Assembly (NCBI GenBank): GCA_910580045.1 | Contig: CAJTXF010000004.1 | Location: forward strand, 17,505 to 81,504 | DNA from: an uncultured Eubacteriales bacterium | GTDB lineage: Bacteria > Bacillota > Clostridia > Oscillospirales > Acutalibacteraceae | DNA: 64,000 bases | Direction of reading: 5' to 3' | Part shown: in pieces, positions 33,078-41,299 of the stretch | How the letters are laid out: the number at the start of each line of letters is the position of its first letter | How positions within the stretch are numbered: position 1 is the first letter of the stretch | Notes under the pieces: generated by a model | Databases searched by the model: none | Told to the model about the DNA's origin: nothing | Seen by the model: only the letters and a program-made list of their open reading frames with translations | Made by a program: the position numbers and the translations under genes

Positions 33078-33738
33078 CTAGATGACCTGCTGGCCGTTAA
33101 TCGCCAGCTTAAATTCCAGGCCCAGCTTTTCCGCCGCTTTGCCGCAGAGGAGCATACGGGCCATAAAAATCTCAAAGTACTCCATCACAGAGCTGAAATT
33201 GGTGTCAATCTCCAGTTTCAGCCAGATGGCCCTGCCGTCCCGGTCGATTTCCAGATGGGAGCCGGTGACAGAGTAGTTCACCCGGTCGTGGATGTCAAAC
33301 CCGGCCGGGTCCTTTCCCCCGACCCCGGGTGCGGCGCACATCGGACTTGTCCGCCAGAATCAGGGCAGCGGCCTCAGGACTTACCGGCACGCCGGTGCCC
33401 TCGTCGTGGTTGCCGATGGCAGTGGCAATCAGGGCAATCTCCTCTGGGGGGAAGCCCATGTTGTCCAACAGGCGGAAGGCCATCACCGCGCCGCTCTGGC
33501 TGTGGTCCACCCGGTTGACCAGGTTGCCGATATCGTGAAGATACCCGGCAATGCGGGTGAGCTCCACCCGGCGGGGCGGGTATCCCAGCTGGGCCAGGAT
33601 GTCTCCCGCTGTGTGCGACACCCGGCCCACATGGGCAAAGCTGTGCTCGGTAAACCCCAGGGCCGCCATAGAGGCGTCCGCCTGGGCAATATAGGTGCGG
33701 ATAGCGTGGTCATGGGTAATCTGCTCATAAGTAATCAT
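33078..33738 (-). pseudogene. HD-domain phosphohydrolase broken by a one-base frameshift
   Basis: Two frames together make one protein. 33738-33295 gives the HD core (HSFAHVGRVSHTAGDIL, AGYLHDIGNLVNRVDHS, ATAIGNHDEGTG) ending LILADKSDVRRTRGRGKGP. 33341-33078, offset by one base, continues GGKDPAGFDIHDRVNYSV, FSSVMEYFEIFMARMLLCGKAAEKLGLEF. Family members read straight through ADKSDVRR...KDPxxFDIHDRVNY, so one extra base within the G-rich run at about 33310-33330 breaks the gene. It may be a true mutation or a sequence error. Intact members are metal-dependent phosphohydrolases of unknown substrate. The start has AAGGAG eight bases upstream. Confidence 0.85.
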
Positions 33739-33782
33739 GCTGAGGGCTCCTTTGCTTGGGACGGGTATTCTTTCGCGGGTTT

Positions 33783-33811
33783 ATTGTACCACAGGGCAGG
33801 GGAAAATACAA
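33783..33811 (-). promoter_or_regulatory. Promoter of the HD-hydrolase gene
   Basis: TTGTAT (33811-33806) and TACAAT (33788-33783) are 17 bases apart on the minus strand, 45 bases before the start codon. Confidence 0.7.
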
Positions 33812-33837
33812 GCCTTCCGGCGGACAGGACGTATACG

Positions 33838-33866
33838 AGAAAAGAGACGGCCTTCCGGCCGTCCCC
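33838..33866 (-). terminator. Terminator of the flavoprotein gene
   Basis: On the minus strand GACGGCC and GGCCGTC pair around GGAA, followed by TCTTTTCTC. It is about ten bases after the stop at 33874. Confidence 0.8.
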
Positions 33867-33873
33867 TTATCTT

Positions 33874-34491
33874 TCAGCGCACAAAATTGGTGAAGGTCTT
33901 GGGCTCGTTCTCCGGCAGGCCGAACTTCTCCTTGCCCAGGGCAATGCTTTTCATGAGGAAGGTCATATTCCGGGCCAGGGTGCGCATCATCTGCAGGCCC
34001 TCCCCATCCTCCTCGGCCTGGCCGGGGGTCTGGCCGTGGATGCCGTTCCAGTATTGGCCGGAGGCAATGGGCATCCCGGAAATGGCGAAGAACTTGTTCA
34101 GCTCGTCATAGGTGGCGGTAAGGCCGCCCCGGCGGGCCGCGGCCACGGCAGCGCCCACCTTCATGGATTTATCACAGTGGCAGCTGTAGAACAGCCGGGT
34201 CAAAAAGGCCACCAGCGTGGCATTGGCAGAGGCATAGTACACCGGACTGCCCACCACCAGGCCGTCGCAAGCCTCAAATTTAGGCGCGGCCTCGTTCACC
34301 AGGTCGTCAAAGACGCATTTGCCCAGCTCACCGCACTTCCGGCAGCCGATACAGCCCCGGATGGCTTGGCTCCCAATGTGGAGCAGCTCCACCTCCACGC
34401 CCTCTGCCTGGAAAATCTTCTCCATCTCGTGGAGGGCAATGTAGGTGTTCCCCTTGGCATGGGGACTTCCGTTAATCATCAGAACTTTCAT
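33874..34491 (-). CDS. Flavodoxin-like NAD(P)H-dependent oxidoreductase / iron-sulfur flavoprotein
   Basis: 205 aa, ATG 34491 with AGGAGG eight bases upstream. FMN-binding loop MKVLMINGSPHAKGNTYIAL, flavodoxin-like sheet (GLVVGSPVYYASANATLVAFLTRL) and a cysteine cluster CIGCRKCGELGKC that could hold an Fe-S centre or redox thiols as in archaeal and clostridial iron-sulfur flavoproteins. Likely transfers electrons to a quinone, dye or metabolite; the partner is unknown. Follows larC by 56 bases. Confidence 0.88.
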   Translation of the reverse strand: MKVLMINGSPHAKGNTYIALHEMEKIFQAEGVEVELLHIGSQAIRGCIGCRKCGELGKCVFDDLVNEAAPKFEACDGLVVGSPVYYASANATLVAFLTRLFYSCHCDKSMKVGAAVAAARRGGLTATYDELNKFFAISGMPIASGQYWNGIHGQTPGQAEEDGEGLQMMRTLARNMTFLMKSIALGKEKFGLPENEPKTFTNFVR

Positions 34492-34547
34492 GGCGCGTAC
34501 CTCCTGAGTATAATATAAATAGTATATGGAGCTAGGGCTGTGCCGCA

Positions 34548-35855
34548 TTACAGCTCCAGCTTTTTTCCGACCTCCGCGATGCTCATGTCCAGCTCTTTGG
34601 CAATGCGGGCCACGTCCTCATACTCGGGCTTTTCCCGCTTCACCCCCCAGCCCTCCGAGACCTTCACGGTCACAGTGCCGAAGCGGGTCTGGCGCTGCTC
34701 CTGGGAGCGGCTGAGCACCTGCCGGTTACAGAGCTGCTCCCGCACGCCCAGCGTGCTGGTGTGGACGAACAGCAGGCGAATCATGGCCCCCCTGTCCTCC
34801 GGGCGGCAGAGGCAGGTGAGCAGGACCCCGGGGCGGCCCTTCTTCATGCCAATGGCTGTGGTGAATACGTCCAGGGCCCCGGCCTCCATCAGGCGTTCCG
34901 CGGCAAAGGCGATGGCCTCAGGGGTCATATCGTCCAGGTTACAGTGGAGCTCCGCCACAGTGTCGGCGCCCGCGTCAGCCGTCTCCCCCAGCATGGCCCG
35001 GATTCCGTTCATGGCGGGGAAGTCCTTGGTGCCCATGCCATAGCCGATTCGCTCCACCCGCATGACGGGGCTGGGGCCAAAGGAGCTGGCGAACCATTTC
35101 AGCAGGGCCGCGCCCGTGGGGGTGCACAGCTCCCCCTGGATTTCGCCCCCATAAGTGGGCACGCCCTGGAGAATATGGGCAGTGGCCGGTGCGGGCACAG
35201 GCAGGATGCCGTGGGCGCAGCGCACCTGGCCGCTGCCCACATGCACCGGGGAGCAGATGACCTGCCGGGGCCCCAGGGCACGCATCAGCATACACACAGC
35301 GGTCACGTCCGCGACAGCGTCCAAAGTGCCCACCTCGTGGAAGTGGATTTCCTCCACCGGGACCCCATGGGCGTGGCTCTCCGCCTGGGCAATCAGGCCG
35401 TAAACCCCCAGCACGTCCCGCTCTACGTCCGGGTGCAGGGTCATGTGGCCGATAAGATGCTCAATGTCGTGCATTCCCGCGTGATGGTGGGATTGGCTGT
35501 GGGAATGCTCGTGTTCGTGGTCGTGATGAAGATCGTGGCTGTGGTCATGAGGATGCTCATGCTCCCCGTGGGTGTGTTCATGGGAATGGGTATGCTCGTG
35601 CTCATGGCTGTGAACATGGCCGTGGGCCACATCATAGGCCTGCTCCTCCTCCCCGTTCACAGTGACGCGCATATGGGTGCCGGTTACGCCACATTTCACG
35701 GAGGGCTCCGCCGCAAAGGTGACGCCGGGCAGGCCCAGGCTGTTCAGCTTGTCCACAAAGGAGGCCCGCTCCTCCTCAGGCAGGAGCTCCAGCAGGGCGG
35801 CGGAGAGCATATCCCCTGCCGCGCCCATATTGCATTCCAGGTATAGTGTTTTCAT
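34548..35855 (-). CDS. larC: Nickel-pincer cofactor biosynthesis protein LarC
   Basis: 435 aa. LarC inserts nickel into the pincer nucleotide of lactate racemase and related enzymes. N-terminus MKTLYLECNMGAAGDMLSAAL is diagnostic; a long His/Asp/Glu-rich nickel-binding loop (about residues 77-128, many HEHEH and HDH units) follows, then the GVPVEEIHFHEVGTLDAVADV core and a C-terminal CTP-using domain. In Lactobacillus the gene is split and joined by ribosomal frameshifting, but here it is one open frame. larA, larB and larE are not in the window. Start overlaps the nhaC stop by four bases. Confidence 0.93.
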   Translation of the reverse strand: MKTLYLECNMGAAGDMLSAALLELLPEEERASFVDKLNSLGLPGVTFAAEPSVKCGVTGTHMRVTVNGEEEQAYDVAHGHVHSHEHEHTHSHEHTHGEHEHPHDHSHDLHHDHEHEHSHSQSHHHAGMHDIEHLIGHMTLHPDVERDVLGVYGLIAQAESHAHGVPVEEIHFHEVGTLDAVADVTAVCMLMRALGPRQVICSPVHVGSGQVRCAHGILPVPAPATAHILQGVPTYGGEIQGELCTPTGAALLKWFASSFGPSPVMRVERIGYGMGTKDFPAMNGIRAMLGETADAGADTVAELHCNLDDMTPEAIAFAAERLMEAGALDVFTTAIGMKKGRPGVLLTCLCRPEDRGAMIRLLFVHTSTLGVREQLCNRQVLSRSQEQRQTRFGTVTVKVSEGWGVKREKPEYEDVARIAKELDMSIAEVGKKLEL

Positions 35856-37282
35856 CTTTTCTTTTTCTTCCTTTCCTTACGATTTGAGGCAGGGGCCGTG
35901 GGCTGCAATTTGGGCATACTCTTGCCCAGGGCCGCGATGGTGATGGCAATCAGGGGGTTCAGCCAGCCGAAGAAGGTGAAGGGGCCGTACTGCCAGGCGG
36001 ACACGCCCAGCATATTCTCCGTAAAGCCCGCCCCGGTGCTGTAGGGCACAATGCCCCCAAACACAGTGCCCGCGTCTTCCAGGGCCCGGCTCAGGTTCTG
36101 GGGAGCCAGGCTGTGCTCCTTATATAAGGGCCGGAACAGGCGGCCGGTCATGATAATGGCCACATACTGCTGCCCGGTTCCAATCAGCACACCCCAGGCA
36201 GTGAGGATGGTGGCAATCACCAGGCCCTTGTCCGATTTCACGCGGCTGACCACCTTTTTCAGGATGGCGCTGGCCATACCCGTGCACTCAAAAATACCCG
36301 CAAAGCTCAGGGCAATTATCATCAGCGCCACAGTGCGCATCATGCTCAAGATGCCGCCCCGGTTCAGGAGGGTGTCCACCGTTGCCACCCCTGTCTCGGC
36401 GGAGAAGCCGTTCATGATGCCGCCTAAAATGGAGCTCACATCCGCGCCCTGGATGAAGATAGCGGACAGCATCCCCAGAAGCGCAGCACCCAGCAGGCCG
36501 GGCAGGGCGGGAATCCGCAGAATGACCATCACAAGCACCAGCAAAGGCGGCAGGAGCAGCAGGGGGTTGATGGTGAAATTCGCCGCCAGGGTGGAGAGAG
36601 TCTCCTGGACCTGGGCGTTGTCCGCGCTGCCGCCGCCGAAGATAAAGCCCAGAATGCCGTAAATCACAATACAAATCAGATAAGTAGGCGTGGTGGTGAC
36701 CATCATGTGGCGGATATGCTCAAAAACATTGGTGTCCGAAACCGAGGGGGCCAGGTTGGTGGTGTCGGAAAGAGGGGACATTTTGTCGCCAAAATAGGCC
36801 CCGGAGACAATGGCTCCCACTGTGATGGGGCCGGGTATGCCGATGGCCTCCCCAATGCCGAACAGGGCCACTCCCACGGTGCCGATGGTGGACAGGGAAC
36901 TGCCAATGGCCAGGGACACCAGGGAGCAGAGCAGCAGGGCTGTCACCAAAAAGAAGCGGGGGGAAATGATTTGCAGGCCGTAGTAGACCATGGTGGGGAT
37001 GATTCCACCGGCCATCCAGGCGGCAATCAGGATGCCAATAGACATGATAATCAGCAGGGCGGGCAGAGCCGGGGTCACTGCCTGGCCGATGCCGTCCAGC
37101 ATGGATTGCCACTTGTAGTGGTGGATTGCTCCCACTATGGCGGCGAGAGCGGCGGCAATCAGCAGGGGGACATGGGGCGCAGCGCCCAGCAGGGCGGTAA
37201 AGGATACGACCAGGGTGATAAGCGCCAGGAACATAATAACGCTTAGGGTAAAGCCGACTGGTTTGGGGGTTCTCTCTTTCAT
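35852..37282 (-). CDS. nhaC: NhaC-family Na+/H+ antiporter
   Basis: 476 aa, ATG 37282 with AAGGAGG six bases upstream. About twelve membrane helices; family segments MSIGILIAAWMAGGIIPTMV, SLAIGSSLSTIGTVG, GAYFGDKMSPLSDTTNLAP and a late GTGQQYVAIIMTGRLF match NhaC. Uses one ion gradient to drive Na+ (or organic acid such as malate/lactate in MleN) exchange. Coupling to larC hints at a hydroxy-acid substrate, but that is speculation. Preceded by a long hairpin-rich leader. Confidence 0.92.
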   Translation of the reverse strand: MKERTPKPVGFTLSVIMFLALITLVVSFTALLGAAPHVPLLIAAALAAIVGAIHHYKWQSMLDGIGQAVTPALPALLIIMSIGILIAAWMAGGIIPTMVYYGLQIISPRFFLVTALLLCSLVSLAIGSSLSTIGTVGVALFGIGEAIGIPGPITVGAIVSGAYFGDKMSPLSDTTNLAPSVSDTNVFEHIRHMMVTTTPTYLICIVIYGILGFIFGGGSADNAQVQETLSTLAANFTINPLLLLPPLLVLVMVILRIPALPGLLGAALLGMLSAIFIQGADVSSILGGIMNGFSAETGVATVDTLLNRGGILSMMRTVALMIIALSFAGIFECTGMASAILKKVVSRVKSDKGLVIATILTAWGVLIGTGQQYVAIIMTGRLFRPLYKEHSLAPQNLSRALEDAGTVFGGIVPYSTGAGFTENMLGVSAWQYGPFTFFGWLNPLIAITIAALGKSMPKLQPTAPASNRKERKKKKR

Positions 37283-37696
37283 GGTAATCCTCCTTGGGTT
37301 GGGTGGTGAGCCTGACGGCTCGGGGCAGGGGCCTAGCAGTAAGAGCAAGGTAAAGGCGGAATGGAAGTTTTCGTCCACCTTTTGAAAAAGGTGGTAGGGG
37401 TTTGGGGGCAAAGCCCCCAAGGTCGCAACCTAACGGCAATAGCACATTCCCCAAGAGAAACAAGGCCAGGATACCGTCTGGGGCGGCGCACACCAAAACC
37501 TCTGCGAGACAGAACATCCAACAGCCCGCCCAGGTCCGCCAGTGGCACAAGGACAGCGCCGCCAGAACAGACGAGCAGCAGATTCCGGCAAGTTGGGAAA
37601 CGCCCCGTTTCCCAACTTGCCGGAGAAGGCGGACCGTACCACTGGGCGTTGGGCCCTAAGCGTTCCCGGGAGATGCCGCTATATAGCTATGGGCCG
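37283..37696 (-). other. Long hairpin-rich leader upstream of nhaC
   Basis: About 410 bases without a gene I can support. It contains GGGGGC/GCCCCC hairpins near 37409-37420, a perfect 17-bp inverted repeat (37585-37623) and several GC-rich stems. Together with the promoter at 37793-37821 it would form a 500-base leader of nhaC-larC. It may hold a regulatory RNA or be remnant DNA of a deletion that removed the end of feoB. Confidence 0.5.
37585..37623. repeat. Perfect 17-bp inverted repeat in the nhaC leader
   Basis: CCGGCAAGTTGGGAAAC (37585-37601) and its exact complement GTTTCCCAACTTGCCGG (37607-37623) flank GCCCC. A stem this strong without a T-tract is not a standard terminator. Confidence 0.85.
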
Positions 37697-39166
37697 TCAG
37701 ATTTGGCCGGTTTGGCTCCGCCTTTTTCGTAAAGTATACTCTCTGAAAGAAAGCGGCTTTGCACGCTTATCTTTCAAAAAGTATACCAAAATAGTATAGC
37801 ATCTTTTTTTCAGGCCGTCAACCTGGAAAATCCAGCACTCTGCCCCTTTCGCAAACCGCAAACTCATACACCCCATCCACGTGGTCAATGCTTGCTTCCC
37901 GCAGGCCCCGCAGCACTGAAAGCATCTATCCATATTAAAGGCCACCCGGGGCAGATATCCCAAATCCTCCAGCAGCGTGAACAGCGGGAAGAATATTGCC
38001 ATAGGCGGCAGCATCACGGCCACCACCCAGGCCAAGGTCTTATATATCCCGTCACACAGCAGGCCTGTCAGCCATTCTGCCGCGCCCAGGCTGGTCAGGA
38101 AGCCTTTCAGCCAATCTCCCAGCCAGAACAGGCCCTCGCTCAGCAGCCGGGAGGGATAATTGGCCCCGGCAACGGTGAGCCAGAAAATGCCCAGCAGCAA
38201 CAGCAGCATGACTGGGATGCCTGTCAGGGGGCTGGTCAAAACCCAATCGATTTTCCTGTCCCGGCGGCTGTACCCAGCAGCGGAATTCTTTGTCACCGCC
38301 CGGGCAATCTCCTCCCCCCGGCGGACAGTGCAGGCGGCCATCTCGTCCCGCAGGCGCTGGCTGTCCGGGCCAATCTCAGCCAAAATGGCGGACACCTCCG
38401 GGTCTTTGGCAGGCTCTGTGCCCAGGGCAATGCTCAGGGAGCGGGTCAGGCTCTCATCCACTCCATCCAGGAGCTTTACCGCCAGCCAGCGGGGCGCAAT
38501 TTTCCCTGCGCTCAGGCGTGTACAGGCAGGCATCAGCCGGGCAATCAGCGCTTCCGCTTCCGGGCCATAGCTGACAGGGGGCGCTTTTCTGGGGGGCGGC
38601 TCCTCTGCCGCCGCCTGTTCCAGGCTGTCCATCAGCGAGTCCAGGCCCTCCCCTGCCCGGGCGGAGGCACCCACCACCGGGGCTTCCAGCAGGCGGGAGA
38701 GGGCGGGCAAATCTACCTCCACCCCCTTGCGCCGGGCCTCGTCCAGCAGGTTGACGCAGACCACTGTGCGGGGGGTGATTTCCAACACCTGGAGGGCCAG
38801 GTTCAGGTTGCGCTCCAGGCAGGTGGCGTCGCAGACCACAGCAGCGCAGTCCACGCCCCCAAAGCAGAGGAAGTCCCGGGCAGCCTCCTCCTCAGCGGAG
38901 TGGGCCTGCAGGGAATAACAGCCGGGCAAATCCACCAGCACATAGCCTTGGCCCTTGTGAGTGCAGCAGCCCTGGGCGTTGGTGACGGTCTTCCCTGGCC
39001 AATTTCCTGTATGCTGATGTAAGCCAGTTAAAGCATTAAACACTGTGCTTTTGCCTACATTGGGATTACCGCACAGGGCTGCTACTCTGTCAGAGGCGTC
39101 GCGCTTATGGATGACCAATTCTGTCTCCGCTGCCCGGAGGCCGGTGGAATCCTTAGAGAGCCCCAT
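37697..39166 (-). CDS. feoB: Truncated ferrous-iron transporter FeoB
   Basis: 489 aa open frame from ATG 39166 (GGGAGG six bases upstream) overlapping feoA. The G domain is complete: GNPNVGKSTVFNALTG, DLPGCYSL, NLLDE. The membrane part is normal up to FPLFTLLEDLGYLPRVAFNMD and CGACGKQALTTWMG, then loses similarity at about 37870 where FeoB continues FGCNAAG. The last ~58 residues are unrelated and over 200 residues of the transport domain are missing (family length about 650-700). The protein is unlikely to transport iron. A deletion or insertion at about 37870 is the simplest reading. Confidence 0.85.
   Translation of the reverse strand: MGLSKDSTGLRAAETELVIHKRDASDRVAALCGNPNVGKSTVFNALTGLHQHTGNWPGKTVTNAQGCCTHKGQGYVLVDLPGCYSLQAHSAEEEAARDFLCFGGVDCAAVVCDATCLERNLNLALQVLEITPRTVVCVNLLDEARRKGVEVDLPALSRLLEAPVVGASARAGEGLDSLMDSLEQAAAEEPPPRKAPPVSYGPEAEALIARLMPACTRLSAGKIAPRWLAVKLLDGVDESLTRSLSIALGTEPAKDPEVSAILAEIGPDSQRLRDEMAACTVRRGEEIARAVTKNSAAGYSRRDRKIDWVLTSPLTGIPVMLLLLLGIFWLTVAGANYPSRLLSEGLFWLGDWLKGFLTSLGAAEWLTGLLCDGIYKTLAWVVAVMLPPMAIFFPLFTLLEDLGYLPRVAFNMDRCFQCCGACGKQALTTWMGCMSLRFAKGAECWIFQVDGLKKRCYTILVYFLKDKRAKPLSFREYTLRKRRSQTGQI
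37734..37821 (-). promoter_or_regulatory. Promoter and initial hairpin inside the truncated feoB tail
   Basis: On the minus strand TTGACG (37821-37816) and TATACT (37798-37793) are 17 bases apart. Right after the expected start site the transcript begins with an imperfect 22-bp inverted repeat (arms GTATACTTTTTGAAAG and CTTTCAGAGAGTATAC, 37734-37788). This promoter points at nhaC and larC. Confidence 0.6.
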
Positions 39167-39464
39167 AGTCTGCCTCCCGCGGCGGCAAGGACAGTCCCTC
39201 CTCACCAGCCGCAAAAGCCGGGCCTATGGCAATACTGTCCGCGTCTGCCCGGCGCAGGGCGATTACCGCGCCCCGAATCAGATAGGCCCAGGGCTCGCCC
39301 AGGGCGCTGGGGCCAAGGCACTCCACCTGGGTGCCGGTGATAAGGCCCAAATCCTGAAAGCGCCTGCGCATGGCCCCTTGAGCCAAGAGAGCGTCCACCC
39401 GGGCGGCCTGGCCCCGGCCCAGGGCCGACAGGCGGCTTTGGTGCTTGTCATCTATTGGAAACAT
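39153..39464 (-). CDS. feoA: FeoA-domain protein
   Basis: 103 aa from ATG 39464, with AGGAG eleven bases upstream. SH3-like FeoA fold: SALGRGQAARVDALLAQGAMRRRFQDLGL, GTQVECLGPSALGEP, YLIRGAVIALRRADADSI. Small cytoplasmic partner of FeoB in Fe2+ uptake. Its stop overlaps the feoB start. The feo pair is divergent from a DtxR-type repressor. With FeoB truncated the function here is doubtful. Confidence 0.88.
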   Translation of the reverse strand: MFPIDDKHQSRLSALGRGQAARVDALLAQGAMRRRFQDLGLITGTQVECLGPSALGEPWAYLIRGAVIALRRADADSIAIGPAFAAGEEGLSLPPREADYGAL

Positions 39465-39510
39465 GATTTCATCAGCTCCTGAATAAATATAGAAACAGCA
39501 AGTTGCCAAA

Positions 39511-39527
39511 AGGAAAATTTCTTTCCT
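39511..39527. promoter_or_regulatory. Candidate metalloregulator operator between feoA and the DtxR-type gene
   Basis: AGGAAA (39511-39516) and TTTCCT (39522-39527) form an inverted repeat in the 111-base divergent intergenic region. DtxR/MntR proteins bind such palindromes, but this one does not match a well-known consensus closely. Tentative. Confidence 0.35.
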
Positions 39528-39575
39528 GATACCAATATATTCCCTGCGTACAAACCTGTGACAGGAGGGAACGGG

Positions 39576-40001
39576 ATGAACGACGGATTTTACACACTGA
39601 AAGGGTACACTCTCATGGAGCATGGCCTGCTCACTGCTGCCATGGAGGACTATTTGGAGATGATTTACCGGATGCGCCAAGAGGAGCAAGAGGTGGTGCG
39701 GGTATCCGCGCTGGCCGCGGCTTTGCATGTCCAGCCCTCATCCGCCTCTAAGATGGCGGGGAATCTCCGGGCCCAGGAGCTGGTTCATTTCCCCCGATAC
39801 GGCTACATCAGCCTGACAGAAACAGGAATGCAGGTGGGAAAGTACCTTCTCCGCCGCCATGAGCTGGTCCACCGGCTGCTGTGCGAAATCAACGGCAGCG
39901 GCGGGGAGCTGGCTGAGTGTGAGAAGATTGAGCATTTCCTCTCCCCCAGGACAGTGGAAAACCTAGGGGCCTTTTTGGACAGGCTGCATTCAGGCAGCTA
40001 G
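39576..40001 (+). CDS. DtxR/MntR-family metal-dependent transcriptional repressor
   Basis: 141 aa from ATG 39576 (AGGAGG seven bases upstream). N-terminal winged helix (AAMEDYLEMIYRM, VRVSALAAALHVQPSSASKMAGNL, LVHFPRYGYISLTETG) and a metal-binding/dimerisation helix set (RRHELVHRLLCEI, AECEKIEHFLSPRTVENL) with the usual Glu/His ligands. No SH3 third domain, so MntR-sized. Divergent from feoAB, which it probably regulates in response to Fe2+ or Mn2+. Confidence 0.9.
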   Translation: MNDGFYTLKGYTLMEHGLLTAAMEDYLEMIYRMRQEEQEVVRVSALAAALHVQPSSASKMAGNLRAQELVHFPRYGYISLTETGMQVGKYLLRRHELVHRLLCEINGSGGELAECEKIEHFLSPRTVENLGAFLDRLHSGS

Positions 40002-40049
40002 AAGCAGAGAAAAGGCGGTGGCTTCCCTGTTCAAACCAGCCCGCATACG

Positions 40050-40092
40050 CAGAAACCCCGCCGGAACTTTTCCTCGTTCCAACGGGGTCTGT
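40050..40092. terminator. Bidirectional terminator between the DtxR-type and APH-fold genes
   Basis: ACCCCG..GGAAC and GTTCC..CGGGGT pair around TTTTCCTC with short T/A tracts on both sides. It lies between convergent genes ending at 40001 and 40156. Confidence 0.65.
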
Positions 40093-40155
40093 GTTTATAA
40101 ATCAACGGTCTTCAGGGCCTATGCCTGCACGGGAGGCACTGCCTTTGGGGTAGAA

Positions 40156-41154
40156 TCATCGGCTGCCCGGGCCAGATTCCGCACCGCAGACACGGCGACG
40201 GATTTCCCTAAGGTGCAGCTCCAGCTTTGCCCGCAGGTTCACCAGCCAGTCAGGCTCTAAGGCAGGTCTGCTGGTCAGACCGCGGTAGACTCCGGCATAT
40301 CCGAACAAATCCACAAACCGGCCCATCAGCGGCCGCAGCGCCTCCATCTCCTGGGTATACGCCCGCTCTTCCCCATAACCCCGGAGGAATTCGCCAGCAG
40401 CATCCAGCCCGGCGGGAATGGGAAGCTGCTGCAGGGAATCAAGAGCCTGCTCCACGTCCAGGGCATACCAGTGGTACATCCCGTCATCAAAATCTATGAC
40501 GCTGCATGTTTTGGTTTTCTGCTCAAAGAATACATTGTCAGGCTCAAAGTCATAGTGCACCAGGCCAAAGGTATCTGCACTTTGGGGAAGCTGGCGCAGC
40601 TCTGCTTCCAGCTTTTTCACCGCGTCAATCATGTCTTCGGGCCCCTGGTGGTGTGTCAGCGTGTCAGCTGCCCAATGAAGGGCGTCCTCCCAGCTCCATT
40701 TGGGAATTGTAGGCTGAAACTCCGCTGACAGGCTGTGCAGCCGCCCCAGGCTTCTGCCATAGGCCCGCACAAGCTCTCCTGTCAGAGGCAAATCCTCAAT
40801 GGGCTCACCAGGAACAGCCCGAAAGGCAGAGGCAAACCAGCGCCCCCATTGGGTATCTAGAGCCAGGCACAGGCTTCCGTCCTCAGCGGGCAGGGGCTCT
40901 AAGGCAGGATAGCCTCTGCCGCGCAGGTACTGGATAAATTCCAGCTCGCCCCGCAGGTTCTGCTCCCGTTTTTCGCTGGCCGGAGCCAGGCGGAGAAAGC
41001 AGAGCCCCTGCTCCGCTGAAAAGGGGTACACCGCGTTGGATGATATGCGGAACCGGGAGAGCTGCTCATCGCTGGCAGGCAGGGCACAGGGCCAGTTCCC
41101 CAGGGCCTCCCGGGCCAGCTGGTAGTTTTCAAAAAGATGTTCCAGTTTCATCAT
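40156..41154 (-). CDS. APH-fold small-molecule kinase
   Basis: 332 aa from ATG 41154 (GGAGG eleven bases upstream). Aminoglycoside phosphotransferase/choline-kinase fold: LRLAPASEKREQNLRGELEF (ATP lobe), then FGLVHYDFEPDNVFFEQ (catalytic Asp loop) and CSVIDFDDGMYHWYALDV (metal Asp). Substrate could be a sugar, homoserine-like compound or an antibiotic. It is preceded by a 19-codon ORF with a strong ribosome-binding site and a consensus promoter, an arrangement seen with inducible resistance genes, but the substrate is not known. Confidence 0.85.
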   Translation of the reverse strand: MMKLEHLFENYQLAREALGNWPCALPASDEQLSRFRISSNAVYPFSAEQGLCFLRLAPASEKREQNLRGELEFIQYLRGRGYPALEPLPAEDGSLCLALDTQWGRWFASAFRAVPGEPIEDLPLTGELVRAYGRSLGRLHSLSAEFQPTIPKWSWEDALHWAADTLTHHQGPEDMIDAVKKLEAELRQLPQSADTFGLVHYDFEPDNVFFEQKTKTCSVIDFDDGMYHWYALDVEQALDSLQQLPIPAGLDAAGEFLRGYGEERAYTQEMEALRPLMGRFVDLFGYAGVYRGLTSRPALEPDWLVNLRAKLELHLREIRRRVCGAESGPGSR

Positions 41155-41215
41155 AGGTTTGTTTTCCTCCAAGCAAGAATTGGCCGGAAAACAGAAACGC
41201 ATTCAGATTGCCGCC

Positions 41216-41275
41216 TTAGGGCCTCAGCCAGAGAGCGGCTGCTTTTCCGTGTATCCGGAAACTAATTTTACGCAT
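41216..41275 (-). CDS. 19-aa leader ORF upstream of the APH-fold kinase
   Basis: ATG 41275 is preceded by a near-perfect GGAGGTGA ribosome-binding site, and the ORF stops at TAA 41216, 61 bases before the kinase start. The peptide is basic at first and ends AALWLRP; it has one Trp. The promoter 25 bases upstream is strong. It may regulate the kinase by ribosome stalling or encode a small peptide. I do not recognise it. Confidence 0.6.
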   Translation of the reverse strand: MRKISFRIHGKAAALWLRP

Positions 41276-41299
41276 ACGCTCACCTCCATTTCGCAATGT

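Noticed and set aside
33295..33341. Programmed -1 slippery site at GGGAAAG in the HD gene
   Set aside because: The needed shift is +1 and the codon phase does not fit a -1 heptamer; a plain one-base insertion explains it better.
36720..37550. Minus-strand frame overlapping the nhaC start
   Set aside because: Out-of-frame shadow of nhaC with no ribosome-binding site; the leader region has no supported ORF.
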